Source: Xanthobacteraceae bacterium
Lineage (GTDB): Bacteria; Pseudomonadota; Alphaproteobacteria; Rhizobiales; Xanthobacteraceae
Direction of reading: 5' to 3'
Length of the DNA: 9,544 nt
NCBI GenBank assembly: GCA_030043285.1
Contig: JASHXZ010000252.1
Location: forward strand, 1-9,544
Positions within the stretch are counted from its first letter, which is position 1, and every line of letters starts with the position of its first letter. Of the stretch, positions 1 through 6,477 are shown piece by piece. The translations under genes were made by a program, and so were the position numbers. The notes below the pieces were generated by a model that was not told the DNA's origin, did not search any database, and saw only the letters and a list, made by a program, of their open reading frames with translations.

Positions 1-163
1 GCTGCCGGTGGTCAACGAAGTGCCGTCGGACTTTCCCGCAGTCGTGCTGTGGAAATTCCGCGTTGCCTCGATCGGCGCCCAGTTCATCATGTGGGCGACG
101 TTCGGCGTGCTGTTCGGCGTTTTGGCGGAGCGTGCTTTCGCGGGCCGCAAGTTGTGGGCTTAA
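1..163 (+). CDS. cbtA: CbtA family cobalt transporter subunit, C-terminal fragment
   Basis: The reading frame enters from the left edge (first full codon at 2) and ends at TAA 161-163, giving 53 residues. The sequence runs LPVVNEVPSDFPAVVLWKFR, then a hydrophobic helix (ASIGAQFIMWATFGVLFGVLAER), then a short basic tail. The 'EVPxDFPaxxLWxFR' segment followed by a final membrane helix is, as I recall it, how CbtA proteins end. CbtA is the larger inner-membrane subunit of the predicted CbtAB cobalt transporter, whose genes are commonly under cobalamin riboswitches. The 5' part, any cbtB and any riboswitch lie outside the window. The neighbour 22 bp downstream is a histidine phosphatase, which fits a cobalt/cobalamin operon. 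The identification rests on a short C-terminus, so it is good but not certain. Confidence 0.75.
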   Translation, partial: LPVVNEVPSDFPAVVLWKFRVASIGAQFIMWATFGVLFGVLAERAFAGRKLWA

Positions 164-185
164 AGCCAAGCTTGCCCGCAGCGCC

Positions 186-764
186 ATGGCCGCCCGCCTG
201 ATCTTGATCTGCCACGCCTCGACCGACGCCGTGCGCAAGGCGGCGTTTCCCGCCGACGAGCCGATTGACTGTAGCGGCGAGGCCGCTGCGGCCGAACTGG
301 CCAAGCGGCTGCCGCGCGCCGACCAGTGCTGGACGAGCCCGGAATTGCGGGCCCGACAGACCGCGCAATTGCTCAAGCTCGATGCGCTGCCGCTCGCCGA
401 GTTGCGCGACTGCGATTACGGCGCCTGGAAAGGGCGCACGTTCGAGGCGATTCTTGCCAAAGATCCGAAAGGCATCGATGCGTGGTTGCGCGATCCGGCG
501 GCGTCCCCGCACGGCGGCGAATCGCTTGCGAGCCTGATGCAGAGGGTTGCGCATTGGCTCGAAGGCGAGAAGGCCGTGGATCGCCGCTCGATCCTTGTCA
601 CGCACGCCAGCATCGTCCGCGCGGCAATCGTTCACGCCATCGACGCCGCCCCGAAATCGTTCTGGCGCATCGATATCGCCCCGCTATCGGTCACGCGCCT
701 GAGCGGCAACGACGGCCGCTGGAATCTCGTGTCGGCCGGCTGCGTTTTGACTGGCGACGCGTAG
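186..764 (+). CDS. Histidine phosphatase (phosphoglycerate mutase/CobC-like) family protein
   Basis: This 192-residue protein starts at ATG 186, the only start in this frame that does not run back into cbtA; no strong ribosome-binding site is visible. It keeps the branch-1 histidine phosphatase plan: nucleophile His10 in 'LICHAST', SPELRARQTA at 51-60 with the substrate-binding Arg (R55), an acidic Glu112 in GGES, and the second catalytic His140 in 'LVTHAS'. The oddity is that the classical RHG motif is C-H-A here: the first Arg is Cys9 and the Gly is Ala11. The family includes CobC, which dephosphorylates alpha-ribazole phosphate or adenosylcobalamin phosphate in B12 assembly. Lying 22 bp after cbtA makes a cobalamin-related role plausible, but substrate cannot be read from the sequence. 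No signal peptide is seen; it is probably cytoplasmic. Confidence 0.85.
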   Translation: MAARLILICHASTDAVRKAAFPADEPIDCSGEAAAAELAKRLPRADQCWTSPELRARQTAQLLKLDALPLAELRDCDYGAWKGRTFEAILAKDPKGIDAWLRDPAASPHGGESLASLMQRVAHWLEGEKAVDRRSILVTHASIVRAAIVHAIDAAPKSFWRIDIAPLSVTRLSGNDGRWNLVSAGCVLTGDA

Positions 765-854
765 CCGTTTCGCGCGCGCGAGTGCTGCAGCGCCATCAGC
801 CGACGAATCGCGCGTGAAAAGGTTCGACATCCGCTACCCTATCGAGGGCGGATC

Positions 855-881
855 AATTAGGTAAGCCATATTGACCTAATT
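855..881. promoter_or_regulatory. Perfect 8+8 bp inverted repeat, candidate operator of the aminotransferase gene
   Basis: AATTAGGT (855-862) and ACCTAATT (874-881) are exact reverse complements separated by 11 bp. The right arm overlaps a TTGACC hexamer (871-876) that is the best -35 candidate for the downstream aminotransferase, so a dimeric regulator bound here would block the promoter. The size and symmetry fit a MarR- or TetR-type site, but no regulator gene lies in the window. Confidence 0.55.
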
Positions 882-899
882 TGGCCGCCCTGCTAAAGA
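871..899 (+). promoter_or_regulatory. Predicted promoter of the branched-chain aminotransferase
   Basis: TTGACC (871-876) is followed after 17 bp by TAAAGA (894-899), a fair -35 and a weak -10. Transcription would begin near 906, leaving a leader of only about 14 bases before the ATG at 920. The -35 box lies inside the inverted repeat 855-881. Confidence 0.4.
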
Positions 900-919
900 G
901 CGAAAAGCCGGGTGTTGCC

Positions 920-2002
920 ATGAATGCCTTTTCGACGCTGCCTCACACGTCGCCGACCAGCGATGCGGATCGCATCGCCCTCTTGGCCGACCCTGGCTTC
1001 GGCCGCGTGTTCACCGATCACATGGTCACCGTTCGCTACTCCGAAGGGCGGGGCTGGCATGACCCGACCTTGGGGCTGCGTCGTCCGATCGCGCTCGATC
1101 CAGCGGCCGCCGTGCTGCACTACGCCCAGGAAATCTTCGAGGGGCTGAAGGCTTACCGCTTGCCCGACGGCGGCGTCGGCAGCTTTCGCCCGGATGCGAA
1201 TGCACGCCGCTTCAATCAGAGCGCCCTGCGTCTCGCCATGCCGCAAATGCCGGAGGACACGTTCGTCGAAAGCATCCGGCAGCTTGTGATCAAGGATCGC
1301 GATTGGGTGCCGCTTGCCGACAAAGGCAGTCTTTATCTGCGTCCCTTCATGTTTGCCGACGAGGCTTTTCTTGGCGTCCGCCCGGCACAAAGCTATCTGT
1401 TCTGCGTCATCGCCTCGCCGGTCGGCGGCTATTTCAAGGGCGGCAAGGAGGCGGTGACTCTTTGGGTCAGCCACGACTATGTGCGCGCCGTTCCGGGCGG
1501 CACCGGCGCCGTCAAGTGCGGCGGCAACTATGCCGCCAGCCTTCAGCCGCAGCTCGAGGGCATGGCCGAAGGCTGCGACCAGGTGCTGTTCCTCGATGCA
1601 GTTGAGCGCCGCTGGATCGAGGAACTCGGCGGCATGAACATCATGTTCGTGATGCGCGACGGGCGCATTATCACGCCTCCGCTCAACGGGTCGATCCTTC
1701 CCGGCGTTACGCGGGATTCGCTTATTCAGCTGGCGACGGAGGCCGGCCACCGGGTGCTGGAGCAGCCCTACAGCATCGAGGAGTGGGAAGCCGACGCAAG
1801 AAGCGGCGCACTGCGCGAATGCTTCGCCTGCGGCACGGCAGCAATCATCACGCCCATAGCCGAAGTGAAATCGAAGCATGGCGGCTTCGTAATCGGCAAT
1901 GGCAGCACCGGCGATGTTGCGCGTAAGCTCAAGGAAAATCTGATCAATATTCAGTACGGCCGCGCCACCGACAAACATGGCTGGCTGACGCGGCTGGCGT
2001 AG
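920..2002 (+). CDS. ilvE: Branched-chain amino-acid aminotransferase (type II, fold-type IV PLP enzyme)
   Basis: This cytoplasmic PLP enzyme interconverts leucine, isoleucine and valine with their 2-oxo acids, using 2-oxoglutarate/glutamate as partner. The 360-residue length matches the longer 'type II' group (eukaryotic and mycobacterial type), not the ~309-residue E. coli IlvE. Visible motifs are EIFEGLKAYR (71-80), the 'LYLRPFMFA' strand (138-146), the cofactor lysine Lys199 in GAVKCGGNYAAS, the EELGGMN segment (234-240) and the phosphate-binding CFACGTAAIITP (301-312). I chose ATG 920 because homologues begin close to 'FTDHMVTVRYSEGRGWHD'; a TTG at 881 in frame would add 13 residues but overlaps the operator and the promoter. 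No strong ribosome-binding site precedes either. The gene stands alone, convergent with the efe operon. Confidence 0.93.
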   Translation: MNAFSTLPHTSPTSDADRIALLADPGFGRVFTDHMVTVRYSEGRGWHDPTLGLRRPIALDPAAAVLHYAQEIFEGLKAYRLPDGGVGSFRPDANARRFNQSALRLAMPQMPEDTFVESIRQLVIKDRDWVPLADKGSLYLRPFMFADEAFLGVRPAQSYLFCVIASPVGGYFKGGKEAVTLWVSHDYVRAVPGGTGAVKCGGNYAASLQPQLEGMAEGCDQVLFLDAVERRWIEELGGMNIMFVMRDGRIITPPLNGSILPGVTRDSLIQLATEAGHRVLEQPYSIEEWEADARSGALRECFACGTAAIITPIAEVKSKHGGFVIGNGSTGDVARKLKENLINIQYGRATDKHGWLTRLA

Positions 2003-2135
2003 TGCGCACCGGGACGATCAGCCAACATCTTCTCGCGCTCGGTCACCAAGCCCACGTTGATTTCATGGTTGCACTGACTGGGGCCGTCGTAAGAACACCG
2101 GCCCCCCCCCGGCAATCCATGCTGCGTTGAAGCCG

Positions 2136-2166
2136 CGTGGATGCCGGGTCAAGCCTGGGCACGACG
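2136..2166. repeat. REP-type intergenic palindrome of the Bradyrhizobiaceae kind
   Basis: Read on the minus strand the element is of the form CGTCGTGCCCAGG-CTTGACCCGGCATCCACG, with GTGCCCAGG partly complementary to CCCGGCAT around a CTTGA centre. Very similar short palindromes occur in many intergenic copies in Bradyrhizobium and Rhodopseudomonas (from memory). It lies between the converging aminotransferase and efeB genes, the usual place for such repeats. Confidence 0.65.
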
Positions 2167-2202
2167 AGGTAGTGTCTCAGTTTGAAATCTGAGACAGTAC
2201 CT
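2167..2202. terminator. Strong stem-loop between convergent genes; candidate bidirectional terminator
   Basis: TGTCTCAG (2173-2180) and CTGAGACA (2189-2196) pair perfectly around an 8-base TTTGAAAT loop; after one G:G mismatch, AGGTA (2167-2171) pairs with TACCT (2198-2202). The 13-bp stem begins 10 bp beyond the efeB stop. There is no run of T on either side, so intrinsic termination is unproven; it could also be the end of a small mobile palindrome adjoining the REP element. Confidence 0.5.
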
Positions 2203-2212
2203 GAACTTGGCG

Positions 2213-3478
2213 TCAGGCGAACAAGGCTTCGCCGATATACGAGCCGTTTTGCGGGGCCGGCGGCACAAAGAAAATGGCCGAGCCGATGTGGCTGATATAT
2301 TCGTTGAGGCCGTCCGAGGCGCCAAGTCTGGTTTGGATTGCCTCGAAATGCGCCGGATCGTTCATGTAGGCGATGAACAGGAGACCGGCGTCGAGCAGGC
2401 CGAACTGGTTGATACCGTCGGTATAATTATAGGAGCGCCGTAGAATCTTGATTCCGCCGTTGTTCTCATGGGCCGCGAGCCGAATATGCGCCGTGGCTGG
2501 GATGATCAACGTTCCATCGGCTTGTTTCTTGCCGAAGTCCGGCGTGTCGAATTCATCGCTGCCGGTCAGCGGCGCCCCGGAGATCTTGTGGCGGCCGAGC
2601 ACGTTGTTCTGATCGCTGACCCGGTCGGTGTCCCAGTTCTCGATGTGCATCTGAATCTTGCGCGCGACCTGATAGGTGCCGTGCCGCTCCCATTGCGGTC
2701 CCGCCTTGGTCCAGACGAATTGTTCGAAATCGGCATCGTCTTTGATGTTGCGCGTGCCGTCCTTGAAGCCGAGCAGGTTGCGCGGCGTGCTCTGGCCCTT
2801 GCCGGCTGAGGCGCGGCCGAACCCCATCACCGTCCAGCGTGTCGCGGCGGTGCCGGTGTCCTTGGCGATGCGGGCGAGATCGCGAATGGCGTGGTAGGCG
2901 ACCTGCGGGTCGTCCGCACAGGCCTGCAGAGAAAGATCGCCGCCGCTCAGTTCGGGTTTGAGCGTATCGCTCGGCAGCGCCATGAGTTCGCGCAACAAAG
3001 CGGGCTTTCGCTGCGCGAGCCCATAGGCGTCGGTGAACACCCGGGGGCCGAGTCCGACGGTGACGGTCAGCGACGCCGGCCCGAGGTCGAGCGCCTCGCC
3101 GGTATCGAAGCCGACGCCGGAATTGCGCATCGGCTCAACCGGCCCAATCGTCTGGCCCTTCATCAATTGGGCGATTGCGCCCGACCAGCGCGCCAACAGG
3201 ACCTGCAAATCCGCCGCGCGCGGGGAGGTGAGGTCGAACGTCATGTAGACGGCGTAGCGCTGCGGCGGGGTGCGAATGCCGGCCTGCTCGGCCGCACCGT
3301 AGAAGGCATGCTCCCGCGTGAGATCGACGACGTCTTCCGCCGCGGCGGCACCGGCCGGCGCGGCTGCGAACGGCGCCGCGCCGATCGTGCCGGCCGCCGC
3401 TCCAACAAGGAGATTGCGGCGCGAGACCTGCGGGTTCGGCGTTTTGCCTGACGGATTTTTCTCGTTTTTTTCGGTCAT
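2213..3478 (-). CDS. efeB: EfeB: Tat-exported DyP-type haem peroxidase / deferrochelatase
   Basis: EfeB is the periplasmic haem peroxidase of the EfeUOB iron uptake system; proposed roles are oxidation of Fe(II) for EfeO/EfeU and release of iron from haem. The 421-residue product has a twin-arginine signal (SRRNLL, residues 19-24) followed by an Ala-rich hydrophobic stretch to about residue 47. The DyP signature GFKDG is at 237-241 with catalytic Asp240, the proximal haem ligand is probably His331 in ATAHIRLA, and the distal arginine is R347/R348 in ILRRSYNY. The length matches the family. The ATG (3478-3476) shares one base with the efeO stop (TGATG), so translation is coupled. It is the last gene of the operon and ends just before the stem-loop 2167-2202. 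Confidence 0.95.
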   Translation of the reverse strand: MTEKNEKNPSGKTPNPQVSRRNLLVGAAAGTIGAAPFAAAPAGAAAAEDVVDLTREHAFYGAAEQAGIRTPPQRYAVYMTFDLTSPRAADLQVLLARWSGAIAQLMKGQTIGPVEPMRNSGVGFDTGEALDLGPASLTVTVGLGPRVFTDAYGLAQRKPALLRELMALPSDTLKPELSGGDLSLQACADDPQVAYHAIRDLARIAKDTGTAATRWTVMGFGRASAGKGQSTPRNLLGFKDGTRNIKDDADFEQFVWTKAGPQWERHGTYQVARKIQMHIENWDTDRVSDQNNVLGRHKISGAPLTGSDEFDTPDFGKKQADGTLIIPATAHIRLAAHENNGGIKILRRSYNYTDGINQFGLLDAGLLFIAYMNDPAHFEAIQTRLGASDGLNEYISHIGSAIFFVPPAPQNGSYIGEALFA

Positions 3479-4704
3479 CAGTGGACGGTTGCTACCTTCT
3501 CGGCGATCTTGGATAGCGGCTCCTGCAGCGCCTGGATGCTCTTGCTGAGCTTGGCGCCGTCGGAAGCCTTCAGCGCGGCGGTGTAGACCTTGTAGCCGCC
3601 GGGCACATTCGAGTTGCGGTAGGTATCGAGCATCGCGTTCACCTTGGCGAACTGGCTGCGAACCTGCCGCGCCAGGTCGGGATCGATCTTCTCGACGCCG
3701 GGCTCGAGAAACGCGAACGCCTGCTGGGCGCCTTCGACGTTGGCGGCGAAATCGACGAGGTCGTAGTGGCTGAACGACTCTTCCTCGCCGGTGACCTTGG
3801 CGGTCTGCACCTCTTCGAGCAGGTCCGCCGCCCCGTTGGCGAGATCCTCGGGCTTGTAGTCGAGCGACTTCACGCGCTGGTCGAGCAGGTCGACGTTCTT
3901 CTGCAGTTCGGCAGCTTGCGTCTTGGTTTCGTCGGTGATCTGGCCGTTCTGGAACAGGTCCCGCTCGATGGCGTGAAAGCCGTGCCAGCCGACTTTCTGA
4001 TCGAGATTGGAAGCGCGCATGTCGACAAGATAGTCGAGATTGCCGGCGTTGTCGGTGGCCTTGAAGCCGGGCAAGACAAAGCCGTTCACATCGGATTCGA
4101 TGCGCTCGTAGAACGGACGGGCGAGCGGGTAATCGGCCTTGGCCTTGGCGAGGTTGCCGGCATCGATGTCGGCGCGCAGCCGGCCTACCGCCGTCACCAT
4201 GGCATCGACGACGCCGATGACGTACGTGGCGTAGCCTTTGGTCCCGGATGCAAGAATGTCCGCCGTGCTGCCGGTTGGCGCAGCCGCGGCGGTGCCGGTC
4301 ACGGTGAAGTTCTGCAATTCCTGATGCGCACCGGGACAGTAGATCTGGTATGTGCCGCCGCCGAGGGTTTGGGTGAAGCTGACGGTCGGCAGGCCTGGCG
4401 CTAAATTCTCCTTTTCGCCGAGGATGCGGTTGTTGCTCTGCAGCTCGACCTCGGTGATGCCGGTTGCGGTTTTGTTGGTCACGGCGAAAGTGATCGGCCC
4501 GGCGGCCGCAGATGCGTGATCGAGCGTGCAGGTGCCGCCGTTATCCCCGGTCAGGGTGATCTGAACTTGAGCAACGCCGTTTTTCAGAGGCGCAGGCGAA
4601 TTGTCCTGCGCCACGGCACGTGAATCGACATTCACGGCGATTGTCAGCAGCACCGCAAGCCCGGCGACCGGGATGGGCGACCAACAAGACTTAATGCGCT
4701 GCAT
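3478..4704 (-). CDS. efeO: EfeO: periplasmic cupredoxin/M75-domain iron uptake protein
   Basis: EfeO is the periplasmic partner that is thought to bind iron and hand it to the EfeU permease. From ATG 4704 the product is 408 residues: a Sec signal peptide (hydrophobic 12-24, likely cleavage after AVA at 30-32), an N-terminal cupredoxin-like domain (about 40-138) with Cys59, Glu85/Glu87 and Cys123 in 'YQIYCPGAHQEL', and a helical M75 (imelysin-like) domain (about 150-408) carrying the metal-binding HxxE as H244-A-I-E247 in 'WHGFHAIERDLF'. An upstream in-frame start at 5082 would lie wholly inside efeU and add a non-family, Arg/Ser-rich stretch, so I reject it. AAAGGGG about 7 bases upstream serves as ribosome-binding site. 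It overlaps efeU by 14 bp and efeB by 1 bp. Confidence 0.95.
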   Translation of the reverse strand: MQRIKSCWSPIPVAGLAVLLTIAVNVDSRAVAQDNSPAPLKNGVAQVQITLTGDNGGTCTLDHASAAAGPITFAVTNKTATGITEVELQSNNRILGEKENLAPGLPTVSFTQTLGGGTYQIYCPGAHQELQNFTVTGTAAAAPTGSTADILASGTKGYATYVIGVVDAMVTAVGRLRADIDAGNLAKAKADYPLARPFYERIESDVNGFVLPGFKATDNAGNLDYLVDMRASNLDQKVGWHGFHAIERDLFQNGQITDETKTQAAELQKNVDLLDQRVKSLDYKPEDLANGAADLLEEVQTAKVTGEEESFSHYDLVDFAANVEGAQQAFAFLEPGVEKIDPDLARQVRSQFAKVNAMLDTYRNSNVPGGYKVYTAALKASDGAKLSKSIQALQEPLSKIAEKVATVH

Positions 4705-6334
4705 ACGTCGCCCCTTTCGCCGTCGCGCGATCCGTACGGCGTTCGCGTTCTGCGATGGAATTCGCGGTCTCTCCATCCGATCCGCGTTGCTCCCGGATGA
4801 TGTTACGCGCACCGGCTGCAGCCAGGAGAAGGGCGGCGATCGCGAGGATGACGGGCAACTGCATCGCCCAGAATGTCCGCTCCGTGCGTGCAGCCGCAAC
4901 GCTGCTAAGCGCCGCGACAGCCTGATTGCGATACGCGGTGGAAACCTGCCATCCGCTTGCGGCAGCAGCTTTGTCGTTGACCCGCAGCGTTCGTGGCGTT
5001 TGCAGGCCGCTGCCGGAAAACGTGACGGTTGTCGTGCTCCGCTCTGCCGCGTCCAACAGGATGCCGTCGGCGATCCACACATCGGTCGACTGCTCGACCG
5101 ACCAGTCGGCGGCGAACGGGCCGGGATGCTCCGCCGGATTAAGCCCGACCGGAATGCGGCCTCCCGAAAGCGCGACGATCCGGTCGAGCGTGAGCGAGGT
5201 CGGCGCGCCGGCGGGCGTGCTGCTGCGGGTCATCGTGCACGCCGAGCTCTCGACACCGTCATGCTGCGCGGGCCGGCACGCGTCATTTGTCAACGGCAAG
5301 GTCGTATTTGCTGCGCCATCGAGAAAAAGGTTCAGCGCAGGCGACGAGCCCTCGGAGGGCGCGCTCAGTTGGGCGGTGCCGACAATGGGCGGCGTGTCAC
5401 CCGTCGCAGCAACAAGTGTCGCCCGCGCCGGAACCTGCGGACGTGAGATGGGATAGAACACCACAAGTCCAAGCGCGAGGACCGCAAGGGCAGCCGCCGC
5501 CGCAAACTGGAGGCGCGCGCCCATGATCGGCCGCCGCTGCTGCGATCGCGGCCAATAGAGCAACAGCGCGACGGGAACGAGATAGGTGAACCAGCCGATC
5601 ACTTCGATCAACCGCGGGTCGGCGGGAATGCCGAGCACGCCGGTGATCAGCGCCGACTGGATGCTGCCGGGCGCGACCAGCCAAGACAGATTCAACGTCT
5701 GCTGTTGTCCGGCATTCAGCCAACCGGCCTCGTGGGCCGAGCGGAGCGACGTGATCACGAGCCCGGCGGCGACCAGGATGAGGAATGCGCTGGTGAAGCG
5801 GAAGAACTTCGACAGGTTGATCCGCACCCCGCCGACATAGATGCCCCAGCCGATGACCACCGCCAGCAGCAGTCCAATGATTGCGCCGGCAGCGGCCAAC
5901 AGGGGCGATTGCGCGGCCGAGAACGTCGCCAGCAGAAACACGCTGGTCTCGAAGCCCTCCTTGAGGACCGCGAGGAACGCCATGCTGGCCAGCGCAACGG
6001 CGCCGGAATGGCTGAGCGCTGCCGCCGCTTCCGCCTCGATCTGGCGCTTCATGTCGCGCGCATGCGCGTCCATCCACGCGATCATGCTGGTGACGAAGCA
6101 GATCGCGACGGCGCCGATGACCGCTTCCATGCCCTCCTGGGCGGCCTGCGGCAGCACTTGCTCGACCAGATCGAGGCTGACGCCGACGGCGATCGAGAGC
6201 GCTCCCGCCAGCGCCACGCCGAGCCACATGGCGACCAGGCTCTTGCCGTTCTTGCGCAGGAAGGCGGCGATAATGCCGACGATGAGCGCGGCTTCGAGCC
6301 CCTCACGCAATCCGATCACGAGCGTTGCGAGCAC
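4691..6334 (-). CDS. efeU: EfeU/FTR1-family iron permease with a large C-terminal extracytoplasmic extension
   Basis: EfeU is the inner-membrane iron channel of the EfeUOB system. Residues 1-265 form the canonical seven-helix FTR1 fold. The first iron-binding motif REGLE is at residues 10-14 in helix 1; the second, in helix 4, reads KEGFE (125-129) in place of REGxE. Beyond the usual end (~265-280 residues) there is an eighth helix (276-296), a soluble stretch of about 190 residues (298-487) with a possible disulfide pair C353/C366, a ninth helix (489-508) and a charged Arg/Glu-rich tail to residue 547. The start is GTG 6334, fixed by the family N-terminus 'MLATLVIGLREGLEA'; no clear ribosome-binding site precedes it. 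It leads the efeUOB operon. I recall similar extended EfeU proteins in actinobacteria, but not as the rule in proteobacteria. Confidence 0.93.
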   Translation of the reverse strand: MLATLVIGLREGLEAALIVGIIAAFLRKNGKSLVAMWLGVALAGALSIAVGVSLDLVEQVLPQAAQEGMEAVIGAVAICFVTSMIAWMDAHARDMKRQIEAEAAAALSHSGAVALASMAFLAVLKEGFETSVFLLATFSAAQSPLLAAAGAIIGLLLAVVIGWGIYVGGVRINLSKFFRFTSAFLILVAAGLVITSLRSAHEAGWLNAGQQQTLNLSWLVAPGSIQSALITGVLGIPADPRLIEVIGWFTYLVPVALLLYWPRSQQRRPIMGARLQFAAAAALAVLALGLVVFYPISRPQVPARATLVAATGDTPPIVGTAQLSAPSEGSSPALNLFLDGAANTTLPLTNDACRPAQHDGVESSACTMTRSSTPAGAPTSLTLDRIVALSGGRIPVGLNPAEHPGPFAADWSVEQSTDVWIADGILLDAAERSTTTVTFSGSGLQTPRTLRVNDKAAAASGWQVSTAYRNQAVAALSSVAAARTERTFWAMQLPVILAIAALLLAAAGARNIIREQRGSDGETANSIAERERRTDRATAKGATYAAH

Positions 6335-6361
6335 GGCAGCACCGCTACAATGGCTTGGCGT

Positions 6362-6386
6362 CTTCGGCCGTCATGCCCGGCCAAAG
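6362..6386. repeat. Short inverted repeat just upstream of efeU, possible REP remnant
   Basis: CTTcGGCC (6362-6369) and GGCCaAAG (6379-6386) pair except for one C:A mismatch, around a 9-base loop. The inner CGTCATGCCCGG resembles the end of the REP palindrome at 2136-2166. It would lie in the efeU mRNA leader, 28 bp before the start codon. The evidence is slight. Confidence 0.3.
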
Positions 6387-6459
6387 CTAAGGTCGAGGCG
6401 GCTCGCAGCGCTGGGCGATTGACCGGCCACATCAGAGGTTTCGGTTCTGGCGGTGGTGA

Positions 6460-6477
6460 TTGTCATCTGCCTGTCAT
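6460..6477 (+). promoter_or_regulatory. PHO box (PhoB binding site)
   Basis: TTGTCAT (6460-6466) and CTGTCAT (6471-6477) are 7-bp direct repeats with a 4-bp spacer. The PhoB consensus is CTGTCAT-N4-CTGTCAT, so 13 of 14 defined bases match. A further partial half-site, TCGTCAT (6504-6510), lies in exact 11-bp phase. The box reads on the plus strand, with CATTAT (6485-6490) a possible -10, yet the nearest gene is efeU on the minus strand, 126 bp away. Whether it acts on efeUOB or on a rightward transcript cannot be told from sequence. Confidence 0.55.

Noticed and set aside
770..781. TCGCGCGCGCGA palindrome after the phosphatase gene
   Set aside because: Alternating CG runs arise readily in such GC-rich DNA; there is no T-run, so no terminator is supported.
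893..1978. Long open frame on the minus strand (361 codons) antisense to the aminotransferase
   Set aside because: It mirrors a high-GC gene with clear family motifs on the plus strand; the product is low-complexity, matches no family I recognise and has no ribosome-binding site.
2102..2110. Run of nine C residues, possible slippage tract
   Set aside because: It lies in an intergenic region with no gene or promoter whose phase it could switch; it could equally be a sequencing-length uncertainty.
4705..5082. Extended start of efeO within efeU
   Set aside because: The added residues are an out-of-frame reading of efeU; the family signal peptide begins at ATG 4704.
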